This document shows positions 7,147-15,900 of a stretch of 41,619 nucleotides of DNA, piece after piece. This stretch comes from JAQVOO01 sp964524755 (GTDB taxonomy: Bacteria > Spirochaetota > Spirochaetia > Sphaerochaetales > Sphaerochaetaceae). How positions within the stretch are numbered: position 1 is the first letter of the stretch; every line of letters begins with the position of its first letter. The notes beneath the pieces were generated by a model. That model worked only from the letters and a program-made list of their open reading frames with translations, searched no databases and was not told the origin of the DNA. The translations under genes and the position numbers were made by a program. Location: positions 1 through 41,619 of the forward strand of contig CAZGDR010000012.1 of the NCBI GenBank assembly GCA_964524755.1. Direction: 5' to 3'.

Positions 7147-7770
7147 TTACACTTTTTTAGCTTTAATCACAGCAAAAACACCAGCACCTGTACCTTCTTT
7201 AATTTCTTGACGGACGTTATCTAAAGTAAAGATTGTTTGTCTTTGAGCTATGATCTTAAAACCAGCTTCTTTCAAAAGATTTACTATCTCTGTTGCTGAA
7301 TGAAAAGATGCATTTTTATAACTAGTACTGGTCTGTTTATTCTTTTCATAGAGAAGGCCCAATGGTGTATTACGATCTAAAAAAGCGATGATAAAGAGAC
7401 CATGGTTAACTAGTATTCTATAGACTTCCAAAAAAGATTTAGCAATTTCATCTAAGAAACAATCTGCAGTCACCATCAGGGCTAATTGGTACGTTTTACT
7501 AGCAATAGGAAGGTTTTCTCCTCTCCCTTTTATAACCTGTATACCCTTTTTTCTAGCTGCTTTGGCCATTTCATCAGAAGGCTCTACCCCTACCTTGATC
7601 CCTAATTGAGAAGCAAAGATGCCGGTACCTACGCCAATTTCTATTCCATTCGATTCAGGTGGGTAAAGCTGTTTAATAGCTTCTAATTCCGATTCCAGTA
7701 ATTTATCGTTTGTTTTAAACCATTTTTCATAGTGTTCTACGTTTGTGATAGAAATGTTCTTTTTATACAT
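7147..7770 (-). CDS. Class I SAM-dependent methyltransferase
   Basis: 207 residues with a methyltransferase-11-type Rossmann fold. Seen: motif I IEIGVGTG (about 43-50), the acidic residue closing strand 2 in VGVEPSDEM, motif II-like LPIASKTYQLALMV, the post-motif region SFLEVYRILVNHGLFIIAFLD, and a C-terminal FHSATEIVNLLKEAGF block. The substrate is not predictable. The family includes menaquinone/ubiquinone-type and small-molecule methylases. The ATG at 7770 is preferred because GGAG lies 6 bases before it; the ATG four codons upstream (7782) has no such site. It stands alone between convergent hemW and a long non-coding region. Confidence 0.8.
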   Translation of the reverse strand: MYKKNISITNVEHYEKWFKTNDKLLESELEAIKQLYPPESNGIEIGVGTGIFASQLGIKVGVEPSDEMAKAARKKGIQVIKGRGENLPIASKTYQLALMVTADCFLDEIAKSFLEVYRILVNHGLFIIAFLDRNTPLGLLYEKNKQTSTSYKNASFHSATEIVNLLKEAGFKIIAQRQTIFTLDNVRQEIKEGTGAGVFAVIKAKKV

Positions 7771-7793
7771 CTCGCTCTCCATCTAATGTTAGT

Positions 7794-7898
7794 ATCTCAT
7801 ACAAACGGGTGCTATGAAACTGAGTGGTAGTTTTTGGGCAGACCACCAGTAGTATCTGAAATGGACTAGATTCTGGGTATGCACCTATTGTATGAGAT
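7794..7898. repeat. 105-bp segment bounded by 11-bp perfect inverted repeats (MITE-like or regulatory)
   Basis: ATCTCATACAA (7794-7804) and TTGTATGAGAT (7888-7898) are perfect inverted copies. Just inside them GGTGC (7808-7812) and GCACC (7881-7885) also match, so the two ends pair over about 19 bases with a small mismatch. A further GTGGT/ACCAC pair lies in the middle. There is no open frame and no clear target-site duplication. It could be a small non-autonomous transposable element, or two inverted operator boxes upstream of the methyltransferase gene. Confidence 0.45.
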
Positions 7899-8132
7899 TT
7901 CTATGAACTGAAAAATCTTCGTTTGTGCTACCTCTTTAATTGATTATGATTTGTACGTATATACAAAGGATTGACTAGTGGGATCGAACCTATCGGTTTT
8001 CGATTTAATGGGAATACATGAAGGGGAAAATCATCCCTATATGGGAAATAACTGGCAGCAAAGTTACCGTAGAACACGTTAATAATCTCTCTTGCTGTTG
8101 AAAAATGAGCGTCTTCGATTTTTGGGGTATAC
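7899..8132. other. Non-coding stretch upstream of yebC
   Basis: No gene is supported here. A minus-strand frame ending near 7928 could encode about 73 residues after an internal ATG (sequence with MISPVKYTPKIEDAHF and GSIPLVNPLYIRTNHN), but it lacks a ribosome-binding site and any family resemblance. It may be a decayed gene tail. Confidence 0.35.
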
Positions 8133-8161
8133 TTGACAGGTGAAATCATGCGTGGTACGTT
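8133..8161 (+). promoter_or_regulatory. Promoter for the yebC-ruvCAB-queA operon
   Basis: TTGACA (8133-8138) matches the -35 consensus exactly. Seventeen bases later TACGTT (8156-8161) is a weak -10. Transcription would start near 8168, giving a leader of about 46 nt before the yebC ATG. Confidence 0.55.
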
Positions 8162-8213
8162 AATGTGCTGGTTAAAACAGCTGTAATCATATACACAAGA
8201 GGGTACAAAATAT

Positions 8214-8960
8214 ATGTCTGGCCATAGTAAATGGGCTACAATTAAGCATAAAAAGGGTATTGCTGACGCTAAACGTGGGCAAATCTTCACTAAATTGATT
8301 AAAGAAATTACTGTCGCTGCTAAAATGGGGGGTGGTGATCCTGACTCTAACGCTCGTTTACGGACTGCCATTTTAAAGGCACGTTCTGATAACATGCCTA
8401 AAGACAATATTGAACGTGCAATTAAAAAAGGTGCGGGAGAATTAGATGGCGCAGTCTATTACGAACTGACCTATGAAGGATATGCCCCAGGTGGTGTGGC
8501 TTTGATTATTGATACCTTAACCGATAATAAAAACCGAACAGCAGCAGATGTGCGTAGTACTCTCACCAAATTAGGTGGATCTTTAGGGACGACAGGCAGT
8601 GTTGCCTACATGTTCGAAACTAAAGGTGTCATCAGCTATAATGCAGAAGAATATACAGAAGACCAAATTTTAGAAGCTGCCCTCGATTTGGGAGCCGAAG
8701 ATATTAGTACTTCGAGCGATATTATTGAAATCATTACCGAACCCAATGATTTTGCTACTATCTTGGAAGGTATGCGCGAGGCTGGTTTTACCGAAACTTC
8801 AGCTGAAATTAGTAAAATATCAGATACGAGTGTTGAACTCGATAACGAGAAAACTCGTAAAGTATTACGTATAATCGAGCGTTTGGAAGATTTGGATGAC
8901 GTTCAGCAGGTCTCTTCTAATCTAGAAATACCTGACGATTATAACGACGACGAAGAATAA
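8214..8960 (+). CDS. yebC: YebC/PmpR-family regulator / translation factor
   Basis: 248 residues, full length. YebC proteins were described as DNA-binding transcriptional regulators, and some members help ribosomes pass proline-rich stretches. Seen: the invariant N-terminus MSGHSKWATIKHKKGIADAK, then RGQIFTKLIKEI, GGGDPDSNARLR, the central NMPKDNIERAIKKG, YEGYAPGGVA and the TDNKNRTAADVR block. The C-terminus is acidic. GAGGG lies 8 bases before the ATG. ruvC starts two bases after the yebC stop codon, the classical yebC-ruvC linkage seen in many bacteria. Confidence 0.96.
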   Translation: MSGHSKWATIKHKKGIADAKRGQIFTKLIKEITVAAKMGGGDPDSNARLRTAILKARSDNMPKDNIERAIKKGAGELDGAVYYELTYEGYAPGGVALIIDTLTDNKNRTAADVRSTLTKLGGSLGTTGSVAYMFETKGVISYNAEEYTEDQILEAALDLGAEDISTSSDIIEIITEPNDFATILEGMREAGFTETSAEISKISDTSVELDNEKTRKVLRIIERLEDLDDVQQVSSNLEIPDDYNDDEE

Positions 8961-8961
8961 T

Positions 8962-9450
8962 ATGCTCATACTGGGTATAGATCCAGGCATCGCTCAAACA
9001 GGCTGGGGCGTGGTCGATGTACATGGCCAACGTTACCGGCCTGTTGCATTTGGAGTCGTAAAAACCTCTACAAAAGATAGCTTGGAACAGAGAATTCATC
9101 AGATTGCCAATGCACTTGGAGAGATAGCCTTAGAACAACAAGTTGACATCGTCTCCATAGAAGATATCTTTTTTGCTAAAAACGTCAGTTCGGCCATGGG
9201 GGTGGCCAAAGTTATTGGAGCTATTATTCAACAGCTTTCTATTCAAAAACTTACCGTTCGACTGTTTACCCCCTTACAGATTAAACTTTCCGTAACTGGC
9301 TATGGAACTGCTGAGAAGCGGCAGATACAAGAGATGGTGCGCCTATTGCTCAAACTTGAAACTATACCAAAACCTGATCACGTAGCTGATTCATTAGCAG
9401 CTGCTATCTGCTTGGCTACCAGTGGAGTGAATCAAAGAAGATTGCGCTAG
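8962..9450 (+). CDS. ruvC: Holliday junction resolvase RuvC
   Basis: 162 residues. This endonuclease cuts four-way DNA junctions after RuvAB branch migration. Seen: an RNase-H-like fold start ILGIDPGIAQTGWGVV with catalytic D7, SIEDIFFAKN with E67, the basic GYGTAEKRQIQEMV, and the C-terminal motif DHVADSLAAA. H140 and D143 complete the active site in the His-Asp version known from Thermus RuvC, rather than the Asp-Asp version of E. coli. One base separates it from the yebC stop; ruvA follows 16 bases later. Confidence 0.95.
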   Translation: MLILGIDPGIAQTGWGVVDVHGQRYRPVAFGVVKTSTKDSLEQRIHQIANALGEIALEQQVDIVSIEDIFFAKNVSSAMGVAKVIGAIIQQLSIQKLTVRLFTPLQIKLSVTGYGTAEKRQIQEMVRLLLKLETIPKPDHVADSLAAAICLATSGVNQRRLR

Positions 9451-9466
9451 TAGGAGGAAAATTGAG

Positions 9467-10099
9467 ATGATTCATGCGATTATTGGTGAGATAGTGTATG
9501 TAGGTGCTCAAGATGTTGTCATACGGACTACTAGTGGCATTGAGTTTATCGTCACAATCTCATCTCAGACCGCCAGTAAATTATCACAATTGCATGGTGA
9601 GGACCGCCGTGAAGTACGTCTGCTCAGTTGGTTGCAACATCGCGATGACAGTATGACTCTGTATGGGTTTACTGATGATGAAGAGCGGATGTTATTTTTA
9701 GAATTAATCAAAGTCAACGGTATAGGCCCTCGTCAAGCCATGAAAATTCTCAGTGGGGTACAAGTACGTACCTTCATCAAAGCTCTGGATGATAACGACC
9801 TAGCATTTTTAGCCACATTGCCTGGAATCGGGCCTAAAACTTCACAGAAAATCGTTTTGGCTTTACGCGATACCGTAATCTTAGAGCCTCCGCGGAGAAG
9901 TGGAGGAGAGAGCATTGGTGCCCTAGACAAACGGTATAATGACCTTGTTGTAGCCCTTGGTGATATGGGCTATGATAAACGCCAGGTTGTAGGAGCATTG
10001 ACGGAACTTTTGGAAGAGCACAAAGAGGTTCTTGAGGGCAAGAGTCTGCATGATGCAGAAGAGTTTCTCTTTAGAAATGTCATTATTAAGTTGGGGTAA
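9467..10099 (+). CDS. ruvA: Holliday junction branch migration protein RuvA
   Basis: 210 residues. A RuvA tetramer holds the junction and loads RuvB motors. Seen: the N-terminal OB-fold (MIHAIIGEIVYVGAQDVVI), a block with WLQHRDDSMTLYGFTDDEE, two helix-hairpin-helix motifs (VNGIGPRQAMKIL and LPGIGPKTSQKIV), and a C-terminal domain III (YNDLVVALGDMGYDKRQV) that contacts RuvB. A strong AGGAGG lies 9 bases upstream of the ATG. ruvB begins two bases after the stop. Confidence 0.96.
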   Translation: MIHAIIGEIVYVGAQDVVIRTTSGIEFIVTISSQTASKLSQLHGEDRREVRLLSWLQHRDDSMTLYGFTDDEERMLFLELIKVNGIGPRQAMKILSGVQVRTFIKALDDNDLAFLATLPGIGPKTSQKIVLALRDTVILEPPRRSGGESIGALDKRYNDLVVALGDMGYDKRQVVGALTELLEEHKEVLEGKSLHDAEEFLFRNVIIKLG

Positions 10100-10101
10100 T
10101 T

Positions 10102-11148
10102 GTGGAAACAAACACTGAGCAAACAAATTCTATCCTCTCAAGCTCATTTCAAAAAGAGACAGACGTACAGGAAAACATTCTTCGTCCCAAGACTTTGACA
10201 GACTTCCAGGGCCAAAAAAGAATCAAAGATAACCTCTCAGTTTTTATACAAGCCGCCAGAGAGCGTAAAGATGCTTTAGACCATGTATTCCTGATTGGCC
10301 CACCGGGATTGGGGAAAACCACCTTAGCTTCGATAATAGCGAATGAGATGGGTGCCGAAATCCGCATGACGAGTGCCCCAGCTTTAGATAAACCTAAAGA
10401 TTTAGCAGGAATCTTAACCAACGTCACCGAAGGAAGTATTTTTTTTATTGATGAAATCCACCGAATGCGCCCTGCAATGGAAGAGATGCTTTATATAGCC
10501 ATGGAAGATTTTGAAATTGACTGGATCATCGGCCAAGGTCCCGCTGCTCGAACGCTGCGCATCCCTATCCCTCGCTTTACTCTTATCGGTGCTACGACAA
10601 AAGCAGGACAGGTCTCATCACCCCTCTATTCACGATTTGGTATCACCTGTCGGATCGAGTTCTATCAAGAGCATGAATTAGTCAAGATTATAAGAAGATC
10701 GGCCCAATTACTTGATACTCAGATTAAGGAATCATCAATTTCTCTTTTAGCTAAAAGCTCTCGAGGAACACCTCGTATTGCTAATCGTTTGTTGCGACGC
10801 TTACGTGATTATGCAGCAGTGCTAGGAAATGGCGTTATTGACGATGAAATTGTAGCAGTGAGTATGGAAAGGTTGGGGATTGATGGTCAAGGATTAGAAG
10901 AGCAAGATCGGAATATCTTACGCACGATCATTCAATTTTATGATGGTGGACCAGTAGGGGCTGAGACCCTTGCTATCTCGGTGGGAGAAGCGATAGAATC
11001 CCTAGAGGATTTTTATGAACCATATTTAATTCAAAAAGGCTATTTAAAACGAACTCCTAGAGGACGAATGGCCACTTCTTTAGCTTATGATTTGCTACAT
11101 ATCCCTTACGATAGGAAGTTTGATGAAAACCAAGGAATTCTTTTTTAA
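10102..11148 (+). CDS. ruvB: Holliday junction branch migration ATPase RuvB
   Basis: 348 residues, a hexameric AAA+ motor driving branch migration with RuvA. Seen: LRPKTLTDFQGQKRIKDNL, Walker A GPPGLGKTT (66-74), Walker B FFIDEIHRM (D117, E118), sensor 1 TLIGATTKAG, the arginine-finger region SSPLYSRFGI, sensor 2 GTPRIANRLLRR, and the C-terminal winged helix ending YLKRTPRGRMAT. The start is a GTG immediately after ruvA, with no internal alternative fitting better. The first 25 residues are a non-conserved extension. The last 26 bases overlap queA. Confidence 0.97.
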   Translation: METNTEQTNSILSSSFQKETDVQENILRPKTLTDFQGQKRIKDNLSVFIQAARERKDALDHVFLIGPPGLGKTTLASIIANEMGAEIRMTSAPALDKPKDLAGILTNVTEGSIFFIDEIHRMRPAMEEMLYIAMEDFEIDWIIGQGPAARTLRIPIPRFTLIGATTKAGQVSSPLYSRFGITCRIEFYQEHELVKIIRRSAQLLDTQIKESSISLLAKSSRGTPRIANRLLRRLRDYAAVLGNGVIDDEIVAVSMERLGIDGQGLEEQDRNILRTIIQFYDGGPVGAETLAISVGEAIESLEDFYEPYLIQKGYLKRTPRGRMATSLAYDLLHIPYDRKFDENQGILF

Positions 11149-12157
11149 TCTCCCCGAGGAGTTAATTGCCCAATATCCAGCAGATCGGCGAGGTGAAAGT
11201 CGGTTGTTAGCTCTCGATAAAACGACTGGAATCTATAGAGATGCTCATATCTCCCAAATAACCACCTTTCTACAACCCAATTCTCTGGTAGTAGTTAATA
11301 ATTCAAAAGTGAGAAAAGCTCGCGTGTATGGACAAAGTGAGACCGGGGGCAGGGTGGAATTTCTCTTTCTTTATGAATTGCCCAACCATACATGGGTAAC
11401 CATGGTCACTAAACAGAAAAAACAACACATTGGCAAACGATATCAGTTTTCAAACAGCAACCAGAAGACTTGGCAGGCCACTATTGTAGGTGAACACGAA
11501 GATGGTAAGATTGTTCAATTTACTCAAACCATTGATGAGAGCTTCTTCGAGAGCTGTGGTCACGTCCCATTACCCCCCTATATTAAACGTGAAGATACGT
11601 TTCAGGATGAATCGCGCTACCAGACGGTGTATGCGGAAACAGCAGGATCAGTAGCAGCTCCAACCGCAGGACTCCATTTCACCGCAGAGATATTGGATCA
11701 AATTATATCGATGGGGATTGAGATTTGCCCTGTCACCTTACATGTAGGACCAGGCACATTTCTTCCCGTACGGACCGAGAAATTGGAAGATCATCCTATG
11801 CACCTTGAACATTACGATATTCCAGAGAAAACTGCGTTGTCGATTAACCAAGCAAAGCGTGAAGGTCGACCCGTCGTAGCGGTAGGAACTACCAGTGTAC
11901 GAACCCTGGAATCGGCTTTTGATGAAAATACAAAGCAAGTTCTTGCTGGAGCAGGGAGTACCCGCCTTTTTATCATGGCTCCCTACCAGTTCAATGTGGT
12001 AGATCAACTCCTTACTAACTTTCATACACCGGAGTCGACGTTGTTGGTATTAGTTTCAGCTTTTGCAGGGAAAGAGCATATCTTTCAGGCCTATGAACAT
12101 GCTATTGCACAACGTTATCGATTCTTTAGTTATGGCGATGCCATGTTCATTTCATAA
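11123..12157 (+). CDS. queA: S-adenosylmethionine:tRNA ribosyltransferase-isomerase QueA
   Basis: 344 residues. It transfers and isomerises ribose from SAM to preQ1-tRNA, making epoxyqueuosine. Seen: FFFNLPEELIAQYPADRRGESRLL near the start as separate family blocks, NSKVRKARVYG, PLPPYIKRED, YQTVYAETAGSVAAPTAGLHF (read as two blocks), THVGPGTF-like LHVGPGTFLPVR, and TTSVRTLES. The ATG at 11123 is chosen because AGGAAG precedes it; it overlaps ruvB by 26 bases. tgt, which supplies the substrate base to tRNA, is also in this window, so queuosine modification is likely in this organism. Confidence 0.95.
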   Translation: MKTKEFFFNLPEELIAQYPADRRGESRLLALDKTTGIYRDAHISQITTFLQPNSLVVVNNSKVRKARVYGQSETGGRVEFLFLYELPNHTWVTMVTKQKKQHIGKRYQFSNSNQKTWQATIVGEHEDGKIVQFTQTIDESFFESCGHVPLPPYIKREDTFQDESRYQTVYAETAGSVAAPTAGLHFTAEILDQIISMGIEICPVTLHVGPGTFLPVRTEKLEDHPMHLEHYDIPEKTALSINQAKREGRPVVAVGTTSVRTLESAFDENTKQVLAGAGSTRLFIMAPYQFNVVDQLLTNFHTPESTLLVLVSAFAGKEHIFQAYEHAIAQRYRFFSYGDAMFIS

Positions 12158-12165
12158 TAACAATA

Positions 12166-12786
12166 TTACAGTAACGTATGCTCTTTTAAAATGGTAAGAA
12201 TCATAGTTGTAATCTCTTCTTTACTTTTTTGACCTGGAATCCGTATCAGGTTGACCGATGGCGGTAAATCCGAAAATATAAGCTCATAATTATCTCTTAC
12301 CAGCGCTAAGAACTCTTGGCGTTCAAACAGATCTCTCTCATTATTACGCGAAGATATCCGCGTAAGACAATCTTCAATCGGGGTATCGAGATAAATAACA
12401 AATTTTGGTAGCGGGAAATCGTTGAGGGCATTCACTCGTTCAAATCCACACTCTACCGATTGATAGGCCAAGGAAGAGAAGAGGTAACGATCAGATATCA
12501 CAATGTTTCCTGAGTTAAGCTTTTTGGTTATTCCTGTGATAGGATTGTGGAGGTGATCTTCACGGTCTGCAGCAAAAAGCATAGCTAAGGCAAGGGGAGT
12601 AGTCACTATTTCTTTATGTAATACTTTTCGAACGAGAGAACCGAAAGGAGACGATGTCGGTTCAAATGTCGCGTGAAACTGGACTCCGGCTTGATCAAAT
12701 GCTTCTGCTATAGCCTTCATCTGCGTAGTCGTTCCAGCCCCATCCATCCCTTCTAATACAATGAAACGATCAAGAACTTGTTGCAT
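12166..12786 (-). CDS. tmk: Thymidylate kinase (atypical P-loop)
   Basis: 206 residues. It phosphorylates dTMP to dTDP. Seen: the N-terminal FIVLEGMDGAGTTTQ, the base-binding region FEPTSSPFGSLVRKVL, the LAMLFAADREDH block, the DR motif NIVISDRYLFSSLAYQ, and a LID-like RNNERDLFERQEFL. The P-loop is unusual: the position of the phosphate-binding lysine (GxxxxGK) is Thr (T19). The canonical TREPGG motif is replaced by TFEPTS, resembling the EPT-type kinases of archaea and some spirochaetes. GGTGG precedes the ATG. The gene converges with queA, 8 bases apart, and is divergent from tamB. Confidence 0.85.
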   Translation of the reverse strand: MQQVLDRFIVLEGMDGAGTTTQMKAIAEAFDQAGVQFHATFEPTSSPFGSLVRKVLHKEIVTTPLALAMLFAADREDHLHNPITGITKKLNSGNIVISDRYLFSSLAYQSVECGFERVNALNDFPLPKFVIYLDTPIEDCLTRISSRNNERDLFERQEFLALVRDNYELIFSDLPPSVNLIRIPGQKSKEEITTMILTILKEHTLL

Positions 12787-12905
12787 GGGCCACCTCTTTA
12801 TGTAAATTCCTCTCTCTATCTCCCATAGTATCCAAAGAGAGGCAAGTTGACAAGAACTGTTCCAAGGTGACCTAAAAAAGGGTAGGTAAAAAGGATGATA
12901 ACCGC

Positions 12906-12911
12906 TATACT
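12906..12911 (+). promoter_or_regulatory. Probable -10 box of the tamB-bamA-mutS transcript
   Basis: TATACT lies directly before the first ATG of the tamB frame; no strong -35 is seen 17 bases upstream (TAGGTA). If used, transcription begins near 12918, so translation must start at the second ATG (12933), not at the outermost one (12912). Confidence 0.45.
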
Positions 12912-12932
12912 ATGGAGTATGCGGATGGGCCT

Positions 12933-15900
12933 ATGAAATTTCATACGACACTCTTTACTAGTTTAGTCGCAATCATATTCCTTGTTATCGTATTATTGGG
13001 GACGATGGTAGTACATCAAGTCTTTGAAATAGGATCAGTTGGGGAGCTGGTTTCTGACTATATCTTAGCACAAGTTCCAAGTGATGGAGACTTTACGGTT
13101 TCTATAGGCTCCATAGACTCCTCTTTGTTTACCCATATCACCCTACGCGATATTACTATACTCGAAAATAATAAAAAACTTGTATTAGATGTTAAACGAG
13201 CTACCATCAAAGTTCCTGCTTATCGTTTCCTTATACAAGCTCTCATTCCCAAAACAATTACCTTTGAAATTGATGGAGTTGAAGCATGTATAGAAGCCTC
13301 TACAATCGAGAAAATATCTTCATTAGAGCTCTCTTTGACCACTTCAACAGATACTCACACCTTTATAGTGCACCTGACCAACACTAATCTTGAAATAGCG
13401 CTCGATGATTGGCATGCTTCCTTAGAAAAAGGAGAAGCCACGATTACCGCTACTGGTACTTCGCTCATCAGAGCTCAGCTTAGAGGGAATAATGTCACAT
13501 TTGTTCACCCTGACGTGAACTTTGTGAGCCAGCTTACTACTTTGGAATTTGGTCCGACTGAGACAAATGAAGAGGTCATCCGTCTTCAAGTAAAAGACAA
13601 CTCCTTTGCTTTTCCTTCATTACCGTATACTGCGTATATCAACACATTAGAGGCTTCATTCCTGGGTACATCGTTAGAGGCCCTATTACAAGTTGCAGGG
13701 AATGTGGCCTTGAATGCAACCGACTTAACCTTCAAGGCTCCAAATGGCCTACTCTTTCTTGGAAATCTACAAGGTCAAGGTCAGATTGAAAACATGATCC
13801 TCGAACAAGCTACAGTCAATCTGCAAGCCTTGGAAGGAACATATGATCAATGGGAGGGGGTGCTTAACTCGTTGCAAGGTACGTACGAAGCAGTAGAGAA
13901 GAACCAGATTGAAGTACTAGCAACTTCGGGTGATACCGTCCATATCTCCCATCAAAAAGATGTTGTAGGGGATATACAACAACCACTGGTAATTTTCACC
14001 CAAACCGAAGCTATCCAATCGATACGATTAGGACTCGATTCTTTCACTATTTCAGACCCCGCTTTATTAGCTTCACTAGTAGGCGATATCTCCTTAGACA
14101 CTGTGGAATCTGTAGGGGGACAACGGGTTCACGTCTTATTAATTCAGAATAGAGAAAATGAGCAAATCAATGCTGAAACAAGCTTTACCCTAGAGGGGCG
14201 AACCAACATCCCATTCTTGAGTCAATTTAGCGGGGAGGTAGCGGGGGATGTAACGCTTTCAGATACTAAACAAGTGCAAAGCGGCATGGTCTCCTTTACA
14301 CATCTGGGCAGTACAGACCTTGTGGGGGCGATGCAAGGGACATTCGCCTACTATAGAGGAGAAAATGAACCATCCATCAGTGGACAAGTGGAGCATTCCC
14401 ATGGCATTGAATCGACGGCAACCTATTATTTTACTACCAATCAGGCCCGTCTTGCATTACGCTTTAATGAAACTGCTATTGATAATTTCTCAGAACTTAT
14501 TACCTCAATCTCTCCTGCAGCTAGTAAATTAGTAGTTCCTCAAACGACTTTAGAGGGAAATATCAATCTTGTATTCAACCTAGATGGATCGCGTGGACGT
14601 GGTACCGCCGAGATTGGAGTTGCTCATCTGGCTGTTGATACTCAACTTTTCAATGTAGGTACAACCTTTGTTGGATTCCTAGATGAAGAGGCTTTACAGG
14701 TTGATTTGGCGACGATAACGACGGAAGGGTTACGTTTATCGTATAGCGGTGGTATTAACCGGAGTTTATTGTTTCCTGAAGGGATGCTCAACATTAGTAA
14801 GGTTTCTAGTGGAGAGACCCTCGTAGCTGCCGATTTTGCCCGCGTAGATGAACAGGTGTATACATACAACATCTCTTCCCCTAAATTACAGAGAACCCAA
14901 CTTGATGGGCAAGTCTCTTGGGCCGAAGATGGTTTTCTTTCAGCTCAGGCCTTGTTGAGTGTTCCGCGTGCAACGTATCCAGTAGCGCTCTTGGCAGATA
15001 TTGCCAATGGTACCGTTACCCTCGATTCTGATAATTTCTTTGCAAAATTTGATGTTGTCTCAGAACCAGGCCACCTGACAGGATTTCTCAATTTATCATC
15101 TTTTGTCCTCCCTCCGCTTAGTGGGCAATCCTTGCAAGGGCAGGGGCTCCTCGATGGTTCAATTCGGGCAGATGTCGCTTTAGCAGATGGGTTGTTTTTA
15201 CTCACGGGAGAGGAGATAGAGCTTTCTGGTTTAGCGTGGGGTGAATTACCTCCATGGTCAATTCAATTAAATTTCGAGAGCGATGCTCAGCAATTTAGAA
15301 TTAACGATATTCTCTATGATGATAGTTTTGGCACACTTTCTGGATATCTTCACCTATTCAATAATAATCTGACCTCTTTAGCGAGTCGTAATCTGAAAAA
15401 CTTCTCCTTACAGGCTCAACTTGAAGGTTCAGCAGGATCTTATATCGATCTTTCGTTTTTTCCTGATGAAGAAAACGATTCAATTAGTATGGGGTCGTTA
15501 GAAATTAGAGATTTTGCTCTCCATCGCTTTGGCATGCTACAAACGGGAGCTATGTTACAAAGCACGCTGGTGGGAGAGACTAATTTACAGGACAGGACAC
15601 GCGCACATGCCAACATAGAGATGCGGTTCGGCCCCGCCCCCTCTGCTGAAGCCCAATTGGAATTACATATTCAAGATACCCAAGTGACCCTAGAACAAGG
15701 ATCTTATGTAAAAGGGAATTTGCAAGCGACCCTACCTCAAGCTACTTTCCCGTTTGAAGGGACGTCTTCGTTGCAATTTGAATTAATTAACCGCTCTGAT
15801 CTTACCTGGCGTGATGGAAACACGACCGCTTCAGTAGTAGTAGAGTTTGAGTTACCCAAAGCTTCCAATTTTTTCGAGTGGGTGAGTCACGCTGGTTCTA

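Noticed and set aside
7124..7160. Possible bidirectional terminator between hemW and the methyltransferase gene
   Set aside because: AGTGT and ACACT can pair, but only over about 5 bases with a 20-base loop; too weak to list.
7970..8000. tRNA-like T-arm sequence (GGGATCGAACC context)
   Set aside because: No matching acceptor, D-arm or anticodon arm around it on either strand.
7928..8407. 159-codon minus-strand open frame upstream of and across yebC
   Set aside because: Its first third is the antisense of yebC and the rest lacks a start signal; only the last ~73 codons look faintly coding-like, not enough to call a gene.
12847..12852. TTGACA between tmk and tamB
   Set aside because: No acceptable -10 box 16-18 bases downstream; the TATACT at 12906 is too far away to pair with it.
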